Shown here one piece after another: positions 30,180 through 39,496 of a stretch of DNA of 64,000 nt. The notes under the pieces are model-generated. The model did not search any database and was not told the origin of the DNA. It saw only the letters and a program-made list of their open reading frames with translations. Position 1 is the first letter of the stretch. Every line of letters starts with the position of its first letter. Position numbers and translations under genes: made by a program. Source of the stretch: Impatiens glandulifera (lineage: Eukaryota > Streptophyta > Magnoliopsida > Ericales > Balsaminaceae); contig NC_061870.1 in the NCBI RefSeq assembly GCF_907164915.1, positions 7,401,714-7,465,713 of the forward strand, given 5' to 3'.

Positions 30180-31418
30180 ACTTAACTTTGTCTAAATTAA
30201 TTAGTCTTACATAATTCTAACATAATCTCTACCTAATCTATCATTATCCAACCAAAATTCAACATAATCTAACATTATCCAAGCAAAATTCAACATAATC
30301 TAACATTATTTTATTCATACATATTTCAAACCAATTCTAATCCAACATAATTTTATTCATACACAATTCATTCAATACATTAATCTAACCCATCAATAAT
30401 AAATCTAATATTCATTCACAAACCTAAATTTAACATAATCTAACATAAATCAAACCTAAACTAACATCAATCAAACTTAAATCTTAAAAAATATAACACA
30501 AATTAAACCTAATAAATCAAACTTAAATCTAACATGAAAATCTAACATAAATCAAACATTAAACTATTAATAAAAAAACCAACAATAACTAACTTTGCAG
30601 GAAATTAAAGAGCGGCGAAGAAGAGAGGTGTCGTAGGTAGATCGAACAATAATAAACCTATTAATAAAACAATAAACTATGAATCAAAAAACTAAATCCA
30701 ACAAAATCAACATAATCAACAATAAACTATTTCAATCTCAAACTAACAAATTCTAACAATAATATAAACCTAATCTAACAATAATATAAACATAATCTAA
30801 CAATAATATAAAAATAATATAACATTATCCAACATAATCAATCCAAAACCAAATCAAACTAAATTATACTTAAATCAAACTTATATCAAACTAAATTCAA
30901 ACCTAAATCAACCTAAATCAAACCAAATTCAAACCATAAATCATCCCTATATCAAACCAAATTATTAAACTCCAATCTAACATAAATCCAACAAAAATAT
31001 ACAACATCTAAACCAAATTCAAACATATATTCAATCAAAACCTAAACCCTAAACGAAATCCAATTCAATTCAATTCAATTCAAATAAAATCAAACATAAA
31101 TCAATTCAATTAAAACAAAATCAAACCTAAATCAATTCAATTCAATTCAATTCAAACAAAATCAAACCTAAATCAATTTAATTCAATTCAATTCAAACAA
31201 AATCAAACCACCATCAATTCAATTCAATTCAATTCAAACAAAATCAAACCTAAATCAATTCAATTCAATTCAAACAAAATCTAACCTAAATCAATTCAAT
31301 TCAATTGAATTCAAACAAAATCTATCCTAAATCAAACAAAATATAATACAATTCAAACAAAAATAATCCAACAATTAATATAAACTTAATTAACAAATTA
31401 AAAAAAAACAAAAAGCTT
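30180..31418. other. AT-rich, low-complexity intron-like sequence
   Basis: This is rich in AACATAAATC- and AATCAAAC-type words with no coding potential. On the minus strand it lies between a splice-donor-like AAAG|GTAAGC (31418) and the acceptor-like site before 30150. It may be the first intron of the CACTA gene. Confidence 0.45.
31040..31345. repeat. CAATT-rich tandem repeat
   Basis: Units of about 50-60 bp made of AATTCAATTCAATTCAAACAAAATCAAACCTAAATC are repeated five to six times. Confidence 0.85.
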
Positions 31419-31612
31419 ACCTTTAATCGGTAGTGGCGGAGGGCGGAGGAGGCGTCGGCGGCAGGTAGAGGATGCAGGTGGAGTCGTCTACGGCAGGTGA
31501 AGTCTTTGGCTGTAGGTTGAAGCAGCAGCGAGATCTTTGGCGGCAGGTTGAAGCAGCGACGTGATCGGCGAGATCCTACGGCGTCGTCGATGAAGGGTTC
31601 CGTCGAGGGGGT
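31419..31612 (-). CDS. Possible first exon of the CACTA gene
   Basis: An ATG at 31618 or shortly after opens a basic, Arg/Leu/Ser-rich frame (MKTPSTEPFIDD and onward) that runs to a canonical donor AAAG|GTAAGC at 31418. GC content jumps here relative to the surroundings. It lies directly downstream, in minus sense, of the inverted-repeat array, where CACTA genes normally start. The peptide itself is not recognised and may be untranslated leader. Confidence 0.3.
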
Positions 31613-31649
31613 CTTCAATAGGGATCGGGGAAAGAAGAGGGCTTTTTTT

Positions 31650-33490
31650 ATTTTAAAAGGTCATTTCCGAAAGTTTATTTAAAAACTTTCGGAATTGATT
31701 AATGTCAAAACTGAAAGTTTTCAAATAAACTTTCGGTTTTAATCATGGTCAATATCCAAAGTTTTCAAATAAATTTTCGAAAATGACCTTTACAAATTCC
31801 GAATGTTTTATGTATAACTCTCGGTTTTGATGATTAATTTCGAATGTTATACCATTAACTTTCGGAATTATCATTTCACAAATTGTTAAATTAATTGGTT
31901 TTTAACCTTCTAATGACTTTGAACAACATTAATTTAAAAAATTTGATAACCTTAAAACATTACACAATCCATATGATCAAACTTTATACACATTCATATG
32001 ATCATCAAACACAAACATACATATACACTTTTTTATATAATTAAACACAATCATAAAACATTTTAACACTAAACACAATCTTAAATTTTAAAAAACAACC
32101 CACATTTTATTAGATTAGTTTGGAGTCTAGAATAGTAGGTGAAAACAAAATAATTTAACAAATTAGGAAGTGGCAAAACCGAAAGTTAGTGATATAACTT
32201 TCGGTTTTGATGGTTATTTCCGAAAGTTATACCATTATCTTTCGGAATTACCACTTCTTCAATTGTTAAATTAATTAGTTTTTCACCTTTTCATTACATT
32301 GAACAACATTAATTTAACGTATTTCATATCCTTAAAATATTACACAATCCCAATACATCATTAAAATTAAATTTTACACACAACCTTAATATCATCAAAC
32401 ACAAACATACATATATATACTTCTTTATATTATCAAAGACATTCATATACATTTATAACATTACCCTCAATCTTGATTATGACTTAATAACATAAATGAT
32501 GTGATTAAATCGTTTTGACCTAAAAATTACAAAAAAAATCAAATAAAATATGGAATAGATACCGATAGTTTATTATAAATCTTTCGGAAATAACTAACAA
32601 AATCGAAAGAATTTCAAAAATCTCTCGGTCCTGACCTTAGACAGAGGTTTTTAGGGAAGGGCCAAAACCGACAGTTTATTTTAAACTTTCGGTTTTGACC
32701 ATTGCCAACACTTAGAATTTTTTCAGTTTTTTTTAAAGAAGGCTCAAAACCGAAAGTTTTCTAATAAACTTTCGGTTTTGACCATTGCCAACACTTAGAA
32801 TTTTTTCAGTTTTTTTAAAGAAGGGTAAAAACCTAAAGTTTATTAGAAAACTTTCGGTTTTGACCCTTTCCAACACTTAGAATTTTTTCAATTTTTTGGG
32901 GAAATGGTCAAAATCGAAAGTTTCTAATAAACTTTCGGTTTTGACCATTCCCAACACTTAGAAATTTTTCAATTTTTTTCAGATTTTTTTAGGGAAGGGT
33001 CAAAATCGAAAATTTTCAAATAAACTTTCGTTTTGACCCTTCCCCAAAAAAAATGAATTTTTTTTAAATGTTAGGAAGGGTCAAAACCGAAAGTTTTCAA
33101 ATAAACTTACGGTTTTGACCCTTCTTTATAAAAAGCTGAAAAAATTCTAAGTGTTGGGAAGGGTTAAAACCGAAAGTTTATTTGAAAACTTTCGGTTTTG
33201 ACCCTTACTGAAAAAAAGCTGAAAAAATTTGAAAAAATTCTAAGTGTTGGGTAGGGTCAAAACCGAAAGTTTTCTAATAAACTTTTGGTTTTGACCCTTC
33301 CCAACACTTAGAAATTTTTCAATTTTTTTTAGCTTTTTTAAGGGAAGGGTCAAAACCGAAAGTTTTTAAATAAACATTCATAATTACACCATTTTTTTGG
33401 GGAAGGGTCAAGACCGAAAGTTTATTTGAAAACTTTCGTAAATACCCTCGGATAAAAGCAAAAGTTTTTCAATAAACCTTCGTAATTACA
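31650..33490. repeat. Array of inverted CCGAAAGTTT/AAACTTTCGG repeats
   Basis: About two dozen short palindromes of the form GGTCAAAACCGAAAGTTT-n-AAACTTTCGGTTTTGACC occur. Most lie at 32160-32250 and 32540-33480, with a further cluster at 31655-31860. Spacers such as CCAACACTTAGAATTTTTTC recur. Such dense short inverted and direct motifs are typical of CACTA subterminal regions that bind the element's own DNA-binding protein. Confidence 0.85.
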
Positions 33491-33706
33491 CCATTTTTTC
33501 AATTTTTGACAAAAGTATAAATCAAACATGTTCTATAATTTTTTAAAATAAAGGCAAATCAAATAAATAAAGGAAAAAAAAAAATTCATAAACCATATAA
33601 ATAAACCAAAAGATAATAATAAATCATAATTCAAAGTAAACCAAATCTTTCATCAGTTTCAACAAAAAAAATTACAGATAATAAATTGAACACTAAAATC
33701 TACTAA

Positions 33707-33961
33707 TTAGTAGATGGAGGGGGGTGGTTTATTATGTTTCTTGAAATAATCAACTTGTTGTTCGAGATTCTCCAGTTTTTGCTTCATTTTAGCATTATCC
33801 GTTTTCAGTTCAGTAATCAATTGACCTCTTTATGCGTCCCTCAATCGGATTTGCTCCAATTCCAACGCTATTTGTCTCGCCTCTTCCTCAGCTTTTGATT
33901 CTGTTTTCAAATTCTGGTATTGCCTGGACAGTTTCTCTAGTGTACGTCGAAGATTTTTCAT
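33707..33961 (-). pseudogene. Coiled-coil peptide, probably a CACTA transposase C-terminus
   Basis: An 84-codon frame starts MKNLRRTLEKLSRQYQNLKT and ends KKHNKPPPSIY. It is strongly heptad-like, with one in-frame TAA near 33834. Plant CACTA transposases often end in such a Gln/Glu/Lys-rich coiled coil, and this one is bordered on both sides by CACTA-type subterminal arrays. A leader-like region with TTTATAAATACAAACCCTAA lies upstream near 34375. This suggests a deletion derivative joining a 5' leader to the last exon. No catalytic domain is present, so the assignment rests on composition and context. Confidence 0.4.
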
Positions 33962-34364
33962 GAATCACTCATCCTGAATGCATTTGATATATATTAATAA
34001 AAAAATAACCATAATCCAAATCTAATATAACTTAAATCAAACTCAATAACCAAAATATATCATACATTTAACAAAATCTAACAGACTCATATATATATTT
34101 AACAAACAAAATATAATATAAACTAACAGAAATCTAATCTAAACAATAACAAATCTAAATCAAACAACCAAACAACTAATCTAAACTACCATAAATCTAG
34201 ATATCTAAATCTAATAATTACAAAAAAAAAAAACAATATAAATCTAGCCTGGATCGACGACGAATGCTAGAAAAAGAAGAAGGGAAGCGGCGGATGCGGA
34301 GGCGGCTGCGGCGCGGGCGGAAGAGAGAGAAAGGAGAGAGGCGAATGAAAAAGAGAAGGGTTAG

Positions 34365-34380
34365 GGTTTGTATTTATAAA
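34365..34380 (-). promoter_or_regulatory. TATA-like box before the coiled-coil gene
   Basis: TTTATAAATACAAACC on the minus strand is followed by a CT- and GC-rich leader (34255-34350), at the inner edge of the second inverted-repeat array. Confidence 0.4.
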
Positions 34381-34812
34381 GGTAGTTACCGAAGGTTTTC
34401 ATAATACTTTCGGTTTTGATATTAGTCAAAACCGAATGTTTATTGAAAAACCTTCAGAAATACCAATCACCAAACTTAGAATTATTTTTAATTGTTTTTG
34501 GGTGAGGCAAAACCGAAGGTTTATTGGAAAACCTTCGCAAATAAGAATTTCAAAAATAGTTTTTCTGAAATTTTATTGAAAACCTTCGGAAATAACCATC
34601 ACCAAAATTAGAATTATTTTTCATGTTTTTTGGGATGAGTCAAAACCGAAGGTTTATTGGGAAACCTTCGTAATTAAAAAATTCAGAAAAGGTTAAACCG
34701 AAAGTTTTTTAAATAACCTTCGCAAATACCCAAATTCTAACACTTAGAATTTTTTTGATTTTTTTAGGAAGGGAAAACCGAAAGTTATACACATAACTTT
34801 CGGTAATAATTT
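34380..34812. repeat. Second array of inverted CCGAAGGTTT/AAACCTTCGG repeats
   Basis: About ten short palindromes of a variant (CCGAAGGTTTATTGGAAAACCTTCGG) mix with the CCGAAAGTT form. They are probably the other subterminal region of the same CACTA family. Confidence 0.8.
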
Positions 34813-35210
34813 GTAAACGCGTAGGTTTAACACGACTCTACTCTCAAACCCCGTCCTTTCCTCTCACTCCCTTTGCCACAACGCTCTGTTCGTTCAAGAT
34901 CGGGAGCTGACACGACCGCGACCAAAACTTCTTCGTTCGTTCAACAAAATGGTACATACAACAAAGTCGTTATCTTTTGTTTATATTTAGGAAACCACAA
35001 ACCTTAAACTTAACCATAAACCCTACCCTAAACCCTACGTACATACAATGTCATTATGTTGAAATGTTCATATTTATGTTTTTTCACAAACCCTAGGCAT
35101 CGACTATTTGAGTTAGGACGGGAAGTACAGTGTAACCATCAGTTGTTAAGATAATGTGATGAAAACGTTCGTATTTAATAACAAAACATTTTTTTTTATA
35201 ATATGTAGGC

Positions 35211-36100
35211 AATAAATATTGTGATGACCTTCTATCCCAATCAATTATCTTGTGAAGATAATGTATTATCCTCTCTGCTGACCATGTCCATGTTATATAG
35301 TTTTGAATGTAATGACCGTGATATTATTGTTTCACATAGTTATTGATAGTGCAATTTATTCGCACTTGTGGTGCAAGGGTGTCTATAAAGTGGATAGATG
35401 ATGTTACTCATGTTATAGTTTACACGTGTATTAATGGTGCATGTAACCGAACTCTACAAGTATTGAAGGCAATATTGAACGAGAGATGGATCCATACAAT
35501 TGATTGTGAGTCTCTCTTAACACGATTTGTTTCATACATATGTTTTGTAAAAATTAAAATTAAAATTGTTTTTGTGTAGGGACAAAATCACTAATGAAAA
35601 CCAAACGTTATGTTGATGAGGAATCGTATGACGTTAAGCAAGATAATCATGGGGCTTATGGTGGTCCTAGAGCTGGAAGACTTCGGTATTTGAACAATGT
35701 AAGTTTGGTTTGATTCCGCCTCTGTGTACCTTCATTATCTTGCTTGATAACTGAAACTGTTTTTTTTTTTGTTTTTTAGCTTTCGAAATTGTTCGACAAT
35801 TACATTTTTATTTTTGTAGCGGAATTCTTCCCAGTTTACAAACAGTATCTCATCGAGTTGATAATTTATAGAGAAGGTAGCAGTAAAGAAATGGATAAAC
35901 CATTTATTAAGACAATGGACGACAAAACTATAATAGTATACCTGGAGATAGATAGCAGGAATTGACCGATGACTTTGAAAAATGTTTATGATATTTTTCC
36001 CGATAATTGGCTATTTGAGACAGTGGTTGTTGTGTCATCAACATTGGATGAACATGTTGTTCCTCACACAAGGTTGCTTCAATCTACTGTTGCTTGTGAT
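35211..36100 (+). pseudogene. BRCT-domain gene fragment, BARD1/BRCA1 type
   Basis: Three exons rejoin cleanly. Exon a (35340-35505) reads IVQFIRTCGARVSIKWIDDV, then THVIVY, then GACNRTLQVLKAILNERWI, and ends ID plus one base. Exon b (35580-35698) completes the Trp and reads KRYVDEESYDVKQDNHGA, then GPRAGRLRYLNN. Exon c (35780-35965) reads LSKLFDNYIFIFVAEFFPVY, then KQYLIEL, ending at a TGA. Introns are GTGAGT...GTAG and GTAAGT...TTAG. The order THVI, GACxRTLKxLxAIL, W, then DNHG...GP...RLR, then KLF...F matches the tandem BRCT C-terminus of plant BARD1/BRCA1 DNA-repair proteins. A further block (ETVVVVSSTLDEHVVPHTRL, near 36020) may be the last BRCT part. RING and middle regions are absent. 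Confidence 0.75.
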
Positions 36101-36199
36101 TTTAAGCATATGCTTACTTAATTTCTCCTTTTTAGACTATTATTAACAATTCTAAATATTATGGTTTATCATCATTAGTTATGTAATACTGAATATTAT

Positions 36200-36660
36200 T
36201 CTATTTATGGTTTGTTGGTTTATTACAATACGCCTTAGTTATTGTCATATGTGTTAGTGAATGTAATGGAGAGTTATTACAATATGTGTGTTGGCTTTCT
36301 TGTAATATAGGCGAGTTAATCGATTTGATGATACACCATACTACAACATAACTCACGTATGTTGTAATATGTGTGAGTTATGTTGTAATATAGTGTATCA
36401 TAAATCAAGCATATTACAACGTGACTCACGTATATTATAATATGTGTGAGTTATCTTATAGTATGGTGTATCATAACTAACACATATTAAGAAGAAGCCA
36501 ACACACGCATATTGTGTATCATCAACTCACTCAGTTTACAACATAACTTACGAATATTGTAATATTCGTGAGTTATGTTGTAATATCTAGAGTTAATGAT
36601 ACACATATTACAACATAACTCATAAATATTAAAGATATTGTAATATTCGTGAGTCAATGT
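36200..36660. repeat. Imperfect inverted repeats, ACAACATAACTCACG type
   Basis: Blocks around ACAACATAACTCACGTAT-n-ATATGTGTGAGTTATGTTGT recur three to four times. An outer pair, ATGTGTGTTGGCTTTCTTGTAATAT (36280) and the inverse of AAGAAGAAGCCAACACACGCATAT (36490), encloses them. This could be a foldback MITE of about 250 bp. Confidence 0.7.
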
Positions 36661-36830
36661 TTATCTCTTTACCAATAAAAATAAGAACACTAGAATATGC
36701 ATACAACCAAACTAAGAGCCAGTACTATTTGAAGTAAACTTAGAAAATAGAATTTTACATACAATAGAATTACTCATACAATACAATAGAATCATACAAC
36801 ATTATCTTAGGTATAGGAACCCAATAAAAC

Positions 36831-37020
36831 ATAACCGAGGAGAAGTTTATTGGTAGATTTCATGGAAATCAAATTAAGCAACTTGCCCACATGTTTAATG
36901 CAATGGATCTAATGGATAGGATCCCCCCTATCCAATAGATCCTTTGAAGAAAACTTGTGGGCAATTCTTGATACATTGGGTTTCCATGAAATATACCAGC
37001 AAACTCCTACTCAGTAACTA
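36831..37020. repeat. Foldback unit 1, about 190 bp
   Basis: The arms ATAACCGAGGAGAAGTTTAT and the inverse of AAACTCCTACTCAGTAACT run about 90 bp each. They meet at GGATAGGATCCCCCCTATCC near 36925. It is very similar to foldback unit 2. Confidence 0.85.
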
Positions 37021-37094
37021 TTTTACAATTCAATATAATTATTTATACAACATTATCTTAGGGAAATGTCATGCCACACATGAAAATAGAATTA

Positions 37095-37290
37095 TGGCTG
37101 ATGTTGCTACTAGGATTATGGTTGTTGCTGCTGGGATGATGGTTGTTGTTGCTGGATGATGGCTGATGCTGCTGGGATGATGGTTGTTGTTGTTGCTGCC
37201 AGGATGATGGCTGATGTTGCTGCTGCTGGGATGATGGTTGTTGTTGTTGCTTCCAGGATGATGGCTGATGTTGCTGCTGCTGAGATGATG
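37095..37290. repeat. GCTGTTGTTGCTG-type short tandem repeat
   Basis: Four or so units of GGGATGATGGTTGTTGTTGC-TGCCAGGATGATGGCTGATG lie between the two foldback units. On the minus strand this reads as His/Asn/Ser-rich peptide. No gene is inferred. Confidence 0.85.
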
Positions 37291-37305
37291 GAAATCCAAT
37301 GAATC

Positions 37306-37494
37306 ATAACTGAGGAGGAGTTTGCTGGTAGAGTTTTATGGAAATACAATTAAGCAACTTGCCCACAAATTTTCTGCAATAGATCTAACGGATAGGAGCC
37401 CCACTATCCAATAAATCCATTGAAGTAAACTTGTGGGCAATTATTGGCACATTGAGTTTCCATGAAACATACCACGAACTCCTCCTCAATAACT
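37306..37494. repeat. Foldback unit 2, about 190 bp
   Basis: Arms ATAACTGAGGAGGAGTTTGC and the inverse of ACGAACTCCTCCTCAATAAC are present. The centre is GGATAGGAGCCCCACTATCC near 37400. It is diverged from unit 1 at several positions, but the arms still pair. Confidence 0.85.
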
Positions 37495-37715
37495 AAGAAT
37501 ATAACATAGCTATACTATAACCAACCTAACTAAGAAATCATTAAATCAAATAACATAATATAAACATACCCATCTGAGAACGAGGAGTCGTGGGTCTTTA
37601 AACAGAGAGGCCGTGGTCGTGGTCGCGGCCGTGTCAATGGGAGGGATAGGGTTTCAGGGGTTGGAGAGAAGAGTCGTCGAGAGGCGAGAGGCGGAAAGGT
37701 TTTTTTTATAAAATT

Positions 37716-38066
37716 AGGTCAAATTAAGTACATATATAGGATGAAAGACACGAAATACCACTCTTGTGTTTTCATCTAAAACGCGTGAGAACATAAATGC
37801 GGTTTAGATGAATCGCGAGAGTGGTATTTCACGTCTTTACATTAACGAGAAATGCTACTCACACGTTTAATCTAAAATGCGTGAGTTCATAAACGCATTT
37901 TATAGGAAAGTGTGAGAGTGTTATTTCGCGTTAATGAGTGTTAAAGTGGACGCGCAATAGGCAATACGAACATTTCCTAAGGCAAAAATGCCCTTTTTAC
38001 AAAGTTTATTAGGCGGGTCCTTTTTTGGAATTAGGGGTATTATAAGGCTATTTCATCAAATTTCCC
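37716..38066. mobile_element. Mutator-like terminal inverted repeat, one end
   Basis: Read on the minus strand from 38066, the sequence begins GGGAAATTTGATGAAATAGC. It continues with AAAAAGGGCATTTTTGCC-type sequence, a common form of plant Mutator-like termini. A GC-rich leader-like segment on the minus strand (37700-37560) follows. The matching left terminus was not found, so only one end is annotated. Confidence 0.5.
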
Positions 38067-38486
38067 GAATAATGAGCAGCTAATGGAATCGACTAGAGTG
38101 GGCCCTCGTTTCATTCCAGAGAATAGTCTCCTTGGAAGCACACAATCTTATACAAATAAATCACTTTTACACATGAGTATATATGAGTCCAATGAGATCT
38201 TTATTTTGTCATAATTAAATTATGATAAATATATTAAAAAAATATTATAGTTGGTATATGAAGATTCGAACTCAAGTTTTATTTCCATGAGTATGTGGGT
38301 ACAGTTTATTACTCAAATATTAGTCTTCACATCATAAAATCTAATTTTATATTTAAAAAAAAAATAATGATTAACTAACTAACTGAAAAACTAATCAAAC
38401 ATGAAATTGAACAAACAAGTTACTGTTAAAGATTTAGTAAACATAATTAGTTTGAAAGACTTTTTATTTACAAAAAGTTGTAAGTA

Positions 38487-38547
<61 letters not shown>

Positions 38548-39495
38548 CGTAAATCGAAGTAAGTAGTATGGAGAATGGAGGGACCAAAGAACGTAGTCCT
38601 ATCTCAATCAGCATTTGTTGAATGAAGAAAGGTCTTTCTCACACACACATGGAGATGACGACCTCGCTAACCCTTGTCTACCTGAAGATAGAGAGATGTA
38701 GGAAAGGTCGCCATCGCTGGTCCCTCCGACCTGATCTCTCTATTTTATTTTCTTTTTTCTTTTTTTCTTTTTTCTAGATCCCATGATCATATATATATAT
38801 ATACTTTTGCTTTTGGAGAAACCAACAATTTATAATTATTATTATTATTATTACATGCATGCACTTAATTTCGATGATCATATATCTCTGGTCTTCTTGA
38901 TTTCCCAGCCAGAAATTAGCATGTGGACAAGACGGTGCACGTGCGATTGACGTGATGAAATACACTGTTCTTCTACTGTGTGCGTGCGTGCAATTGCATG
39001 CATGCATGGAGACATGATAAGTCCAGCAGCAAACCCTACTCCTCTTTAATGGCCAATGCCCTTTCCCAACTAATACTTCCAAATTTCAAGCACAGCACCC
39101 TGCAACAATATTAATCAATATCATCCCATCACCATGACCATACTTAATTCTCGTCCCCACCTTTCCCTCATTTTCTCCATTCATTATTCATTATGCATGT
39201 TTGCTCTACTACTTCATTATATTTTCTTTTTCTGACTTTTGTTTATTAAATGTTCATAAGAGATTATTCATGTATATATAACATTTAGAAAAATATAATT
39301 ATTTTATTTTAATGAAGATTCTAAGACAATAAGTACCTTTGATGTTAGTTCAATATATATATTTTTTGTTTTATTATCTACCATATATATTTTAAATTTC
39401 ATTAACTTGTAACAAATACTGTCTTGTCACGCTTTTTATTTTTATTTTTAAACGACTTAACGTCATTTAATTAAAAACTGAAAATAAAAAAACAA
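38067..39495. other. Non-coding sequence with microsatellites
   Basis: No gene was recognised. A pair GGAGGGACCA (38577) and TGGTCCCTCC (38719) forms a weak inverted repeat. TGCATGCATG and ATT runs occur near 38840-39010. Confidence 0.5.
38490..38546. repeat. (TA)n microsatellite
   Basis: An uninterrupted run of about 27 TA units. Confidence 0.97.
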
Positions 39496-39496
39496 A

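Noticed and set aside
34985..35045. AAACCCTA-like words suggesting interstitial telomere repeat
   Set aside because: Only a few imperfect copies are mixed with AACCATAAACC. This is not a telomeric array and is common in plant leaders.
38774..39082. A 102-codon minus-strand open frame
   Set aside because: It is composed of microsatellite-like TGCATG and ATT runs (poly-Ile) and has no homology that I recognise.
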